DNA of 15,882 nt from Pontiellaceae bacterium (GTDB lineage: Bacteria > Verrucomicrobiota > Kiritimatiellia > Kiritimatiellales > Tichowtungiaceae). Positions 1 through 7,444 of the stretch are shown piece after piece. Under the pieces are notes generated by a model, which did no database searches, was not told where the DNA came from, and was given only the letters and a program-made list of their open reading frames with translations. How positions within the stretch are numbered: position 1 is the first letter of the stretch; every line of letters begins with the position of its first letter. The stretch covers positions 1 to 15,882 of the forward strand of contig JAOZMR010000036.1 of NCBI GenBank assembly GCA_029934215.1, written 5' to 3'. Made by a program: the position numbers and the translations under genes.

Positions 1-69
1 GCTGAGATCACAAGACAGAAACGTTTAAAAAGAGCATCTTGACAGCAAAGAGAGAGCCCTCTTGCTAAG

Positions 70-816
70 ATGGTTCGAAAGTCGACTTTTCTCCTCTCTT
101 CCGCTCCACACCCTTTTGCAGATCTGAGCGGTTCCATTAACATAAAACGCTTTTCAAATAGGGTCGAGCTACAAGCCATCGCCCAGCAAAAACAGACCGA
201 GGCTCGCGGTGCGCTGGAAGACTATTTGCGCAATTACCAACTAACAGCAAAACTGCAAAAGCGATTTACTGCCATAGGGGTGACGGAGCAAGAGTGGAGT
301 TCGCTTGAATCCGCGAAAGCTCGTTTGTTGGATGCGAATCGCCCTGCCACTTCGCCGGATTGGCTTGAGGAGTTTGAGCTGACGTTTTCAGGCATCCTCG
401 ATAGATGCGCAAAGCGGCGGGTTGCAAAATATGCATTCCGAGTGGGAGCTGGAACGGCGGCATCGCCCATGGCAATGCTCGATCAAATGATTGTGCTTTA
501 CGGCTCCACGGCGATGATAAAAGAGTTGTTTTGCTTCTATCATCTTCGCCCAGCGGCAGGGCAGACGCTTGTTCTTCTTACGAAAAGCCTTACGCACACC
601 TACTTGAGCGGGATGGCTGAAGCGGCGACGGAAAGCGTTGCCGACTGGATTGCTGAAACACTTCCAGATGCTGGAAACGCGCTGGTCGGCGGTGGATTAA
701 AATTTGCAGGAGCAAAAAGTGCTGAAGGTCTACTGAACGCAAACCTCATTCGGCGACTGGGGAACAGTTCCGTTTCAATGCTTCAGCCAATTAACAAGAA
801 AACCTTAATAAAATGA
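70..816 (+). CDS. DUF697 / YcjF-like protein
   Basis: A 248-residue protein of uncertain function. Residues about 120-240 resemble the DUF697 domain of YcjF-type and GTPase-associated membrane proteins: an amphipathic, partly hydrophobic stretch around SPMAMLDQMIVLYG, then an Ala-rich segment, then a Gly/Ala-rich GGGLKFAGAKSAEGLLNANL and the closing LIRRLG. Residues 25-115 are polar and helical, probably coiled. DUF697 proteins are often encoded beside or fused to a Ras-like GTPase; none is visible here, but the window opens just upstream. The same frame is open from base 1 to a TGA at 40-42, so ATG 70 is the first in-frame ATG. No strong ribosome-binding site precedes it. The gene contains a TTCCAG-3-CTGGAA palindrome at 662-676. 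The family call is from pattern memory. Confidence 0.6.
   Translation: MVRKSTFLLSSAPHPFADLSGSINIKRFSNRVELQAIAQQKQTEARGALEDYLRNYQLTAKLQKRFTAIGVTEQEWSSLESAKARLLDANRPATSPDWLEEFELTFSGILDRCAKRRVAKYAFRVGAGTAASPMAMLDQMIVLYGSTAMIKELFCFYHLRPAAGQTLVLLTKSLTHTYLSGMAEAATESVADWIAETLPDAGNALVGGGLKFAGAKSAEGLLNANLIRRLGNSSVSMLQPINKKTLIK
662..676. repeat. Short palindrome TTCCAG-ATG-CTGGAA inside the DUF697 gene
   Basis: Perfect 6-base arms around a 3-base centre, the same 6+3+6 geometry as the TTCCAA/TTGGAA palindromes elsewhere in the window but with G/C at the inner position. It may be a diverged member of that family or coincidence. Confidence 0.35.
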
Positions 817-827
817 AAACACTCTGG

Positions 828-842
828 GCGAACCGGGTTCGC
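828..842. repeat. Palindrome GCGAACC-G-GGTTCGC
   Basis: Perfect 7-base arms around one base, 12 bases past the DUF697 stop codon. The single-base centre makes it a better candidate protein-binding palindrome than a terminator, and no T-tract follows. A related stretch (CTTCGCAACCCGAA) lies just downstream. Confidence 0.5.
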
Positions 843-1052
843 AGCTTCGCAACCCGAAACTCGCGGCGGTTTTCCACGAAACCAAATGAAGTGGAATTCG
901 CTTTTTTCACAAATTCCGGTTGAAAGCATGGTGTATGCTCGTCGGCAAAATTAGTACGACGCAATCGAAGAAAGCATAAATGCATCCGATTCCAAAAATA
1001 CCGTTTAACCACCGTCGGCGTGAACGCCAAAAAATGATGAAAAAATGTGATC

Positions 1053-1078
1053 GGATTTTGATACAAAAATCCTATAAA
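1053..1078 (+). promoter_or_regulatory. Possible promoter with inverted repeat upstream of the NERD gene
   Basis: TATAAA at 1073-1078 could be a -10 box. It would put transcription start only a few bases before ATG 1087, giving an almost leaderless mRNA, which fits the lack of a good ribosome-binding site there. Immediately upstream is an inverted repeat, GGATTTT (1053-1059) and AAAATCC (1066-1072), which could be an operator. No good -35 box is seen at 16-18 bases, so this is tentative. Confidence 0.25.
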
Positions 1079-1086
1079 CTACAGGC

Positions 1087-1830
1087 ATGAATCAAAACCA
1101 ATCCGCCCCACCTCCGACATCCCGCTTCGCAACTGTTCATGGCTCTGCCGGACAAAACCCTCGAACCCTCGGTCCGCTTCGTGTTTTCTGGCCGCTAGCC
1201 CCTATTTGCCTCGTTACTGGCTATCTCTTTAGAGCCGCTTTGCCATACCCAGAGCTCTCTACGACACAAGCAGGATTCCTTTTTCTAGCTCTCGCTGTTT
1301 TTATTGCGGTGTTTATTGGATGGAGCGCACGACGCCTTCGTAGCTTTCTTAAAGGCGCTGAAGGCGAGGAAAAGGTCGCTCGTGTCCTCTCCTTCCTGCC
1401 GGCAAGTCATACTGTTTTTAATGATCTGGAGTTAGAGGAGCAGGGCGCGGATTTCGATCATGTCGTTGTTGCGCCATCCGGGATTTACGTCATCGAGACA
1501 AAGAATTGGAGAGGCGACATTACGTTTGAAAACGGGATGGTTCTCTATAATGGACAAATCCCGAACCGCGCACCACTCGCGCAAGTGAAGGAGGCGGCTG
1601 TTCATTTGGCAGAGCATCTTGTTGTTGCCCGTTGCCAAATTGTTCCTATTTACCCCATTCTTTGCTTTGTCGACAATTCGTTGCAATGCGGTCTCTCCAA
1701 TATCGATGGCGTGGAGATTTGTACAGATACAAACCTATACGAACGCTTCGAAACCAGTTCTGCAAACCCGCTCGAAACCACAGTTCTTGCGGCTATTACC
1801 GAGGAGCTTGCCCGTTGCACAGATGGCTAG
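1087..1830 (+). CDS. Membrane-anchored NERD-domain protein (nuclease-related)
   Basis: A 247-residue protein. The N-terminal 80 residues hold two hydrophobic segments (about 33-52 and 59-81), predicted to anchor it in the inner membrane. The NERD domain starts at about residue 89 with KGAEGEEKVARVL and runs through GADFDHVVVAPSGIYVIETKNW. D124 and E137-T-K139 fit the acidic...E-x-K active-site pattern of the endonuclease-like fold. NERD proteins are presumed DNA-processing nucleases, but their substrate is generally unknown. The start is ATG 1087; there is only a weak ACAGG next to it. It lies 56 bases before the lipid-kinase gene and may be cotranscribed with it. The NERD assignment is confident; nuclease activity is inferred. 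Confidence 0.85.
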   Translation: MNQNQSAPPPTSRFATVHGSAGQNPRTLGPLRVFWPLAPICLVTGYLFRAALPYPELSTTQAGFLFLALAVFIAVFIGWSARRLRSFLKGAEGEEKVARVLSFLPASHTVFNDLELEEQGADFDHVVVAPSGIYVIETKNWRGDITFENGMVLYNGQIPNRAPLAQVKEAAVHLAEHLVVARCQIVPIYPILCFVDNSLQCGLSNIDGVEICTDTNLYERFETSSANPLETTVLAAITEELARCTDG

Positions 1831-1886
1831 AAAATGGCAACCCTTGCGCGTGTAATCGTGGTCTGGTGGGCTTTTAGGAATACGTT

Positions 1887-2771
1887 ATGAAACAGCAAAC
1901 TCGAATTCTCATCAATCCGAACTCTGGTCTCGGAACAGCTCTCGATCGGATCCGTGAACCTCTTCTTGAATACTGGGATCTGCCTGATACCGATTTGTCT
2001 ATCCAGTTCAGTAAATCCAAAGAGGACGGGCAAGCCAAGACGCGCCGTGCAATCGAGGATGATGTCGGACGACTTTTGGTTGTGGGCGGCGACGGAATGA
2101 TCAATTCCATCGGAAGCATACTCATCGGAACCGATGTTGCGCTCGGTGTTGTGCCTACCGGAAGCGGCAATGGCTTTGCTCGCCATTTCGATATCCCTCT
2201 TGATATTGTCAAAGCCACAAAGGTATTGGCCGGTGCCAGGACAAAACGAATCGATGTCGGCTTCGCGAACGATCACCCTTTCTTCGTTACGTGCTCACTC
2301 GCATGGGATGCCGCACTCGTGGATGTTTTCGAGAAATCTCCCGTGCGGGGCGTTCTTCCGTATATTCTTGCGGGAGTTTACCAGTTCTTCGAGTACACTC
2401 CGCAACCTTTCACGCTACAGCTCGATGGAACTAAAGAGCTCCATATCCCAGACCCGCAGCTCTGCACCATCGCAAACCTCACGCAATATGGTGGCGGCGC
2501 AAAAATCGCTCCAGGCGCGAAGTCCGACGACGGTAAACTCCAACTCATTACCATCCGACGCTCCAACTTCCATAAAGTGCTTCCAATGATTGGAAAGGTG
2601 TTCGACGGAAAAACCCACGAGGTGCGCGGAATCGAAACGCGCGCCTTTGAAACCCTCACCGTTCGAAGAGAAAAGGCAGGGCCCATGCAGCTCGATGGCG
2701 AACTGCTTTCCGCTCCTGCGGACATACACATCCGCGTGGAACCGAGCGCATTGAACGTGCTCGTTCCGTGA
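1887..2771 (+). CDS. Diacylglycerol kinase / sphingosine kinase family lipid kinase (YegS/DgkB-like)
   Basis: A 294-residue cytosolic or membrane-peripheral kinase that would phosphorylate a lipid such as diacylglycerol, feeding phosphatidic acid back into phospholipid synthesis. Seen: N-terminal ILINPNSGLG, the nucleotide-binding GGDG at residues 67-70, PTGSGNGFARHF from residue 90, and the C-terminal MQLDGE typical of the family. The length is normal. AGGA at 1876-1879, seven bases before ATG 1887, supports the start. Odd point: GGDG is followed by M-I-N-S where most members have T-(I/V)-N-E, so the Thr and Glu after the Gly-rich loop are replaced. True substrate unknown. The gene ends just before a bidirectional terminator and contains a TTCCAA palindrome at 2581-2595. 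Confidence 0.9.
   Translation: MKQQTRILINPNSGLGTALDRIREPLLEYWDLPDTDLSIQFSKSKEDGQAKTRRAIEDDVGRLLVVGGDGMINSIGSILIGTDVALGVVPTGSGNGFARHFDIPLDIVKATKVLAGARTKRIDVGFANDHPFFVTCSLAWDAALVDVFEKSPVRGVLPYILAGVYQFFEYTPQPFTLQLDGTKELHIPDPQLCTIANLTQYGGGAKIAPGAKSDDGKLQLITIRRSNFHKVLPMIGKVFDGKTHEVRGIETRAFETLTVRREKAGPMQLDGELLSAPADIHIRVEPSALNVLVP
2581..2595. repeat. Palindrome TTCCAA-TGA-TTGGAA inside the lipid-kinase gene
   Basis: Perfect 6-base arms around a 3-base centre, the core of the palindrome family that is denser at 13.0-15.2 kb. It encodes part of VLPMIGKVF without disturbing the frame. Confidence 0.55.
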
Positions 2772-2781
2772 GGATATACAC

Positions 2782-2814
2782 AAAAAAAGCGCCCCCGCAA
2801 GGGAGCGCCTTTTT
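2782..2814. terminator. Bidirectional Rho-independent terminator between convergent genes
   Basis: A seven-A tract (2782-2788), then a GC-rich hairpin at 2789-2808 (GCGC-C-CCC, GCAA tetraloop, GGG-A-GCGC; 7 pairs plus one C-A mismatch), then C and five T. Seen from either strand the hairpin is followed by a T-run, so it can end both the lipid-kinase transcript and the convergent isomerase transcript. Confidence 0.9.
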
Positions 2815-2833
2815 GCATCAACAGAAGAGAGTT

Positions 2834-3925
2834 TTACTCGGCTGCAGCATCAAAGTCCCGGCTATGTTCCACGACATTGCCTTTTTCTTTTAGCTCCTCG
2901 ATGTAAGCAACTAACGCTTCCTGTTTTTTCTGGGAAGAGAGGTAGTCAAGAAGTTGAATTTTCACATCGGCGAGCGACTGAACGCCTTCAGCTTGGCGGT
3001 CTGAAACTGTGATGAGGTGATAACCAAATTGGGTTTCAACGATTTCGCTCACAGCATTAAGTTCTATGGTGAGAGCGATCTCTTCGAATTCAGGAACCAT
3101 TTGTCCTTTTGGTACGTCTTTATATTCGCCGCCGTTTTGTGCGGATCCTGGATCTTCGGAATATTTTTTTGCTGCCTCTGCAAAGGTGATCGTGCCAGCA
3201 TCAATGTCTGCCTTAATCTTTTCAATTTGCGTTTTCTTTTCGGCTTTGGCGTCATCCTCGAGATCGCGAGTCATGAGTAGGATATGGCTGGCTGTGTAGG
3301 TTTCTGGGGTTTTGAAGGATTCGATATTTTCCTCATAAAACTCACTAGCCTCAACTAAGGTTGCTTTCTCCACGCTTTCAGTTTTTTCCTCAACAAGTTT
3401 ACCAATGAGAAGTTGTTTTTTTAGGTTCTCCATCCACTCGTCCATATCAACATCATTTTCAGCAAGCATTTCTTTGATGTTTTTTCCTTCAGGGATGTTG
3501 GCTTCAATCTTTGCGATTTCTGCAGCTACCGCTTCGTCGCTGACAACGAGGCTTGATTTTTCTGCGGCTTTCGTGAGGAGGAGGTTTGCAACGAGCATCT
3601 CGGACATCTCTTTGTAAACCCGCGGGTAGAGCTGGGAAAGTTGTTCCGGCGGAACTTGTTGGCTCATTTGCATCATTCGCATCTGCGTGGCCTGCATAAT
3701 TTCGCCATGAGTAATGTCTTCGCCGTCCACGCTGATCACGACATCTTCTTCTGTCAGAGCAAGCGGATTGGGTTGAAGAGGCTTCTCGAATAGATCTGGC
3801 ACTTGAGCCAAATCGACTGTTTCAACTGCGGGTTCTTCTTTATCGCATCCGGATAGGAATGCGACCAAGGAAGTTATCAGGACAAAAAGTCCGATCGTTT
3901 TTGTTTTTGTTACGGGTGCGGTCAT
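2834..3925 (-). CDS. Parvulin-type peptidyl-prolyl cis-trans isomerase lipoprotein (PpiC/SurA/PrsA-like)
   Basis: A 363-residue predicted lipoprotein that would catalyse proline isomerisation and act as a chaperone for exported or outer-membrane proteins. Seen: basic N-terminus, hydrophobic core and lipobox L24-S25-G26-C27; a SurA_N-like helical region (about 65-200) with VNGEDIT-like VDGEDITHGEI; a parvulin domain at about 210-307 with H214 in TASHILL, KYSEDPGSAQNGGEY, and FGYHLITV with H303. The rest is a charged helical tail. AAGGAG (3935-3940 on the complement) nine bases before the start supports ATG 3925. It has its own promoter region, divergent from the YkgJ-like gene, and shares a terminator with the convergent lipid kinase. 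Very Glu-rich, as expected for a soluble periplasmic chaperone. Confidence 0.92.
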   Translation of the reverse strand: MTAPVTKTKTIGLFVLITSLVAFLSGCDKEEPAVETVDLAQVPDLFEKPLQPNPLALTEEDVVISVDGEDITHGEIMQATQMRMMQMSQQVPPEQLSQLYPRVYKEMSEMLVANLLLTKAAEKSSLVVSDEAVAAEIAKIEANIPEGKNIKEMLAENDVDMDEWMENLKKQLLIGKLVEEKTESVEKATLVEASEFYEENIESFKTPETYTASHILLMTRDLEDDAKAEKKTQIEKIKADIDAGTITFAEAAKKYSEDPGSAQNGGEYKDVPKGQMVPEFEEIALTIELNAVSEIVETQFGYHLITVSDRQAEGVQSLADVKIQLLDYLSSQKKQEALVAYIEELKEKGNVVEHSRDFDAAAE

Positions 3926-4053
3926 GTCAAAGTTCTCCTTTATGGATGTTTTTCCTATGTCGTATTGTCCGATTTGACAAACGAAAGGGAATACTCATGT
4001 TTCGGAGCGGATATGTCAAACCATTCGATCTTACAAAATAAAGGCGTCAGGGA
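3926..4053. promoter_or_regulatory. Divergent intergenic region between isomerase and YkgJ-like genes
   Basis: Must hold promoters for both divergent genes. A TTGACA hexamer occurs on the plus strand at 3974-3979, inside a TTGTC-6-GACAA inverted repeat, and another on the minus strand at 4014-4019. Neither has a good -10 hexamer at 16-18 bases, so individual promoters cannot be fixed by eye. Confidence 0.4.
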
Positions 4054-4380
4054 ATGAGTCGAAAAATAGAAAATGCTGAGTTCACGTGTCATCGATGCGG
4101 AACCTGCTGTCGATGGGAGGGGCATGTTCTTCTCACTCAAGAGGATATAACCCGTCTATCCGGCTCGACAGGGCTTTCAGAGGAGGCATTTATCGAGCGC
4201 TACACGGCGCTAGCAGTGAATCGGCGCGAGCTAAGCTTGGTCGACCATCCGGACGGGAGTTGTATCTTTTTGGATGAGAATCGATGTCGTTTTTACACCG
4301 ATAGACCGGCGCAATGTCGCGACTTTCCGCATTCGTGGCGCGTCACGAACGGATGCCCTGCGTTGGAAGAAATGAACTAA
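4054..4380 (+). CDS. YkgJ-family cysteine-cluster protein
   Basis: A 108-residue protein with the N-terminal cluster C12-x2-C15-x2-C18-C19 (CHRCGTCC), followed by GSCIFLDENRCRFYTDRPAQCRDFP and a last NGC. This Cys arrangement defines the YkgJ/UPF0153 family of presumed zinc- or iron-binding proteins; the biochemical role is unknown. The start ATG 4054 has AAGG at 4041-4044, nine bases upstream. The protein ends soon after the last Cys. It is followed by a 73-base gap before fabZ, so it may be transcribed separately. Confidence 0.85.
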   Translation: MSRKIENAEFTCHRCGTCCRWEGHVLLTQEDITRLSGSTGLSEEAFIERYTALAVNRRELSLVDHPDGSCIFLDENRCRFYTDRPAQCRDFPHSWRVTNGCPALEEMN

Positions 4381-4453
4381 AAGGTTGAGTTAACGAGCAG
4401 ATTGTCGTTTCCTTTCCTTTTCGTGAAAATTTGATCGTAAGGAGTTTGACCCC

Positions 4454-4885
4454 ATGGCCACAATGGAAATAAAAGAAATATTAGAAATCTTGCCGCATCG
4501 TTACCCCTTTCTTCTCGTGGATCGTGTTATTGAATGCGACGACGAGAAGCGGATTGTTGGACTAAAGAACCTCACGTTTAACGAGCCGTTTTTCCAGGGA
4601 CACTTCCCTGGACAGCCCGTTATGCCCGGCGTTTTACAGATGGAGGCCTTAGCGCAGGTCGCTGGGATTTTGCTCAATAAGTTATTCGGCGGCGAAGGGA
4701 AAATCTCCTACTTCGCGGCAATCGACAACGCCCGCTTCCGTCGGCCCGTTGTGCCGGGCGACCAGCTCCGCCTCGAAATCGACATCATTAAAGCCAAGCA
4801 ACGCCTGTCAAAAGTGCACGCAAAAGCATTCGTAGGGGAAGAACTAGCTTCCTCCGCCGACCTCATGTTCAGCTCCGCAGGATAA
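4454..4885 (+). CDS. fabZ: 3-hydroxyacyl-[acyl-carrier-protein] dehydratase FabZ
   Basis: A 143-residue hotdog-fold enzyme that dehydrates 3-hydroxyacyl-ACP to trans-2-enoyl-ACP in type II fatty-acid synthesis. Seen: the family opening ILPHRYPFLLVDRV, the catalytic His H50 in FFQGHFPGQPVMPG, the catalytic Glu E64 in VLQMEALAQ, and FRRPVVPGDQL near the C-terminus. Full length for a stand-alone FabZ, not the LpxC-FabZ fusion found in some phyla. AAGGAG at 4439-4444, nine bases upstream, selects ATG 4454 over ATG 4463. The stop codon is 3 bases before lpxA, whose ribosome-binding site overlaps the fabZ end, so the two are likely coupled. Confidence 0.97.
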   Translation: MATMEIKEILEILPHRYPFLLVDRVIECDDEKRIVGLKNLTFNEPFFQGHFPGQPVMPGVLQMEALAQVAGILLNKLFGGEGKISYFAAIDNARFRRPVVPGDQLRLEIDIIKAKQRLSKVHAKAFVGEELASSADLMFSSAG

Positions 4886-4888
4886 TTT

Positions 4889-5662
4889 ATGAACACGATT
4901 CATTCCACCGCGATTGTCGAGGAAGGTGCGGAGCTAGGCGCGGGCGTCAAGCTCGGTGCCTATAGCGTGATTGGTCCCGACGTCAAAATCGGCGATCAAA
5001 CAGAAGTCCTGGCGCACGCCGTAATCGACGGAAACACCACCATCGGCAACGAATGCACCATTCATCCATTTGCACGGATCGGCGGCGCCACACAAGATCT
5101 CAAGTTCGACGGCGGCACACCTGGCGTCATTGTCGGCAACAATACCGTTCTGCGCGAATGCGTCACCATCAACGCCGGCACGCACGACGGCGAGATGACA
5201 GAGGTCGGCTCCGAATGCCTGCTGATGGCCTACAGCCACGTTGCTCACGCCTGCAAAATTGGGAACGGCGTCATCATCGCAAACGGAACACAACTGGCGG
5301 GCGACGTAATCGTCGAGGACTTTGCCATCATCGAAGGACTCGCCGGGGCCGTACAGTTCCGGCGAATCGGGAAAATGGCCTTCATGGGAGCGTACACCAA
5401 AGCAACCAAAGACGTACCCCCATTCATGATTGCCGACGGGCTCAACATTCAGATTCGTGGCTTCAATAAAATTGGAATGGCACGACGCGGAATCCCCGAA
5501 AAATCGATTACCTCAGTCAAAGAAGCATACCGAATTCTCTATCGCAAAAAGCTTCCACTCGCAGAAGCCATCGAAACAATCGAAAACGAAGTGACACCGA
5601 CACCAGAAATAAGATATCTGCTCGACTTCATCCGAAACTCAAAAGTCGGAATCGTCCGGTAA
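4889..5662 (+). CDS. lpxA: Acyl-ACP--UDP-N-acetylglucosamine O-acyltransferase LpxA
   Basis: A 257-residue left-handed beta-helix acyltransferase catalysing the first step of lipid A synthesis, transfer of a 3-hydroxyacyl chain from ACP to UDP-GlcNAc. Seen: hexapeptide repeats across the first 190 residues (VKLGAYSVIGPDVKIGD and similar), RECVTINAGT, and LLMAYSHVAHACKIGN, where H117 and H120 match the catalytic region of E. coli LpxA (His122/His125). The C-terminal helical part begins with IRGFNKIGMARRG. AGGA at 4879-4882 precedes ATG 4889 by six bases. Together with fabZ it shows the cell builds lipopolysaccharide; the acyl-ACP substrate pool is shared with FabZ. Confidence 0.97.
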   Translation: MNTIHSTAIVEEGAELGAGVKLGAYSVIGPDVKIGDQTEVLAHAVIDGNTTIGNECTIHPFARIGGATQDLKFDGGTPGVIVGNNTVLRECVTINAGTHDGEMTEVGSECLLMAYSHVAHACKIGNGVIIANGTQLAGDVIVEDFAIIEGLAGAVQFRRIGKMAFMGAYTKATKDVPPFMIADGLNIQIRGFNKIGMARRGIPEKSITSVKEAYRILYRKKLPLAEAIETIENEVTPTPEIRYLLDFIRNSKVGIVR

Positions 5663-5689
5663 AACATTCGACGGAAAACTCAGACTGCC

Positions 5690-7396
5690 ATGAAAATAAA
5701 CAGCAAGCTATCCATCTTATTAGAAAAAACCGAGCTCTTCACGCCAGAACAGATCGACAAGACGCTTTCAGCACTGAAAGCAGACGGAACCCATTTCATC
5801 GAAACAATCCTTGAAACCTCTGGGATCAAAGAAGAACTCTTCCTTGAAAAACTCTCGGACGTCATGGGTTTATCCTTCATGCGCCTAAAAGACGCAGAAA
5901 TCGACGCAGAAATCCTCGAAAAAATTCCGCCAAAAGCCGTATTCCAATACAACATCATGCCCGTCGGCGAAGAAAACAGATGCCTACAGATCGCAACCGC
6001 CAACCCGCTTCAGCCCGGTCTCATCGATGCCATGCGCCTCGTCACTGGCGGACGCATAAAGCTCGTTCTCAGTCCCGCCGCTGACATCGAATCCGCCGCC
6101 AAACGCCTCTACGGAGTTGGCGCAGAAACCCTCGACCGCATGATGCAAGACGACGACCGCATCGACCTCGACGGCGACACGCTACTCAAACAGGACTTGA
6201 ACGACCTCGATCAAGAAGCCTCCGTCGTCAAATTTGTCAACCAGATCATCTGGGAAGCGCACCAGAATCGCGCTACCGATATTCACATTGAGCCGATGGA
6301 AATCGATCTGCGCATCCGCTACCGCATCGACGGCGTACTCCACCAAACCCCCGTACCCGCCACACTCAAACGCTTTCAGTCCTCCATCATTTCGCGCATC
6401 AAAGTCATGGCCAACATGGACATCGCCGAAAAACGCCTCCCGCAAGACGGACGCATCAGCCTGCGCATTCAGGGCGCGGATATTGATGTGCGTGTTTCCA
6501 CCATGCCCACTGTTTATGGCGAAAGCATCAGCCTCCGCCTGCTTCTTCGCGGAAGCGGCATGATCGGAATGGAACAGCTCGGACTCGCGCCCGACGACGA
6601 AAAAGTCCTCAAACGCATGATCACCCGCCCGCACGGAATTCTCCTTTGTACCGGCCCGACCGGTTCCGGGAAATCCACATCCCTCTACGCCTGGCTCCAC
6701 ACCATCAACTCCGTCGACAAACGCATCATGTCCGCCGAAGACCCCATCGAGTACGAAATGGCAGGCATCAACCAGGTGCATATAAAGCCCGAAATTGGAC
6801 TCACCTTCGCCCACGTCCTCCGCACCTTCCTTCGCCAAGATCCCGACGTCATCATGGTCGGAGAGATTCGCGACGGAGAAACTGCCGACATCGCCATTCG
6901 CGCCGCGCTCACGGGACACTTAGTTTTCAGCACCCTTCACACCAACGATTCCGCCGGAAGCATCAACCGACTCCTCGACATGGGCATCGAGCCCTTCCTC
7001 GTCGCATCCTCCGTCGAAGGCATCGTCGCCCAGCGCCTCATTCGCCGCCTCTGCCCCGCCTGTCGGAAACCCGTCGAAATTGACGACACCAAGCGCGAGT
7101 TCCTAAAAACCGAAGGCTTCCCTGTCGAAGAACTCGAAACCAAAAAAATCTACGAACCCAACGGATGCGACGACTGCCGAGGCTCCGGCTTCAAAGGTCG
7201 AACCGGCATCTACGAACTACTCGTAATCAACGACGCCATACGCCCGCTCATCATCGAACGCGCGCCAGCCAGCGACATCAAACGCGAAGCGCTCAAACAC
7301 GGACTCCACACCCTGCGCGACGACGGATGGCGCAAAGTCCTCGACGGCGTCACCACCGTCGAAGAGATCCTCCGCGTCTCCGAAGACGACGACTAG
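5690..7396 (+). CDS. gspE/pilB: GspE/PilB-family secretion or type IV pilus assembly ATPase
   Basis: A 568-residue cytosolic hexameric ATPase that powers type II secretion or type IV pilus extension. Order of domains: an N-terminal MshEN/T2SSE_N-like region (about 1-150), a linker, then the ATPase core. Seen: RATDIHIEP, RISLRIQG and VSTMPTVYGESI of the N2 domain, Walker A GPTGSGKST from residue 322, the Walker B region DPDVIMVGEIRD (384-395, E392), the His-box region GHLVFSTLHTND, and a four-Cys zinc site C455-x2-C458 / C493-x2-C496. No other secretion or pilin gene is in the window, so GspE and PilB cannot be told apart. The ribosome-binding site is weak. The gene is C-biased on this strand, unlike hsdM after it. 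Confidence 0.92.
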   Translation: MKINSKLSILLEKTELFTPEQIDKTLSALKADGTHFIETILETSGIKEELFLEKLSDVMGLSFMRLKDAEIDAEILEKIPPKAVFQYNIMPVGEENRCLQIATANPLQPGLIDAMRLVTGGRIKLVLSPAADIESAAKRLYGVGAETLDRMMQDDDRIDLDGDTLLKQDLNDLDQEASVVKFVNQIIWEAHQNRATDIHIEPMEIDLRIRYRIDGVLHQTPVPATLKRFQSSIISRIKVMANMDIAEKRLPQDGRISLRIQGADIDVRVSTMPTVYGESISLRLLLRGSGMIGMEQLGLAPDDEKVLKRMITRPHGILLCTGPTGSGKSTSLYAWLHTINSVDKRIMSAEDPIEYEMAGINQVHIKPEIGLTFAHVLRTFLRQDPDVIMVGEIRDGETADIAIRAALTGHLVFSTLHTNDSAGSINRLLDMGIEPFLVASSVEGIVAQRLIRRLCPACRKPVEIDDTKREFLKTEGFPVEELETKKIYEPNGCDDCRGSGFKGRTGIYELLVINDAIRPLIIERAPASDIKREALKHGLHTLRDDGWRKVLDGVTTVEEILRVSEDDD

Positions 7397-7408
7397 TCCG
7401 TCGAAAAA

Positions 7409-7428
7409 TTTGGAGTCTCAGCTCCAAA
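7409..7428 (+). promoter_or_regulatory. Hairpin next to the hsdM ribosome-binding site
   Basis: TTTGGAG (7409-7415) and CTCCAAA (7422-7428) are perfect 7-base arms around a 6-base loop. No T-tract follows, so it is not a typical terminator. The 3' arm runs into GGAAAG (7429-7434), the likely ribosome-binding site for ATG 7445, so folding could limit hsdM translation. It could also be a weak terminator remnant for the upstream ATPase gene. Confidence 0.4.
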
Positions 7429-7444
7429 GGAAAGAAAAACCCCT

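Larger units (their letters stand above)
817..1086. other. 270-base intergenic region before the NERD gene
   Basis: No convincing gene on either strand. It holds the 828-842 palindrome, a TTCCAC (872-877) / GTGGAA (891-896) inverted repeat separated by 13 bases, a small GGCG-TGAA-CGCC hairpin at 1017-1028 without a T-tract, and an AT-rich stretch with a TATAAA hexamer just before the next start codon. A 91-codon open frame on the minus strand (791-1066) crosses these repeats and looks accidental. Confidence 0.6.

Noticed and set aside
1..42. Open frame (AEITRQKRLKRAS, then TGA) that could be the tail of an upstream gene, for example a GTPase partner of the DUF697 gene
   Set aside because: Only 13 codons are visible, with no recognisable motif; a basic tail is plausible but cannot be supported.
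791..1066. 91-codon open frame on the minus strand
   Set aside because: It runs through the palindromes of the intergenic region, has no ribosome-binding site or recognisable domain, and overlaps the end of the DUF697 gene.
4403..4431. Possible fabZ promoter (TTGTCG, 17 bases, GAAAAT)
   Set aside because: Each hexamer matches the consensus at only 4 of 6 positions, and the leader would begin on top of the ribosome-binding site; not better than chance.
4593..4612. Perfect 8-base inverted repeat TCCAGGGA-CACT-TCCCTGGA in fabZ
   Set aside because: It coincides exactly with the catalytic FQGHFPG codons, where the protein sequence forces most of the bases, and no related copy was seen.
6182..6919. 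245-codon open frame on the minus strand
   Set aside because: It lies fully inside the GspE/PilB gene, whose Walker motifs are unambiguous; the composition (Gly, Asp, Val rich) is typical of an antisense shadow.
7409..7428. Rho-independent terminator for the GspE/PilB gene
   Set aside because: The hairpin is only 7 pairs, mostly A-T outside the GGAG core, and is followed by purines and not a T-run.
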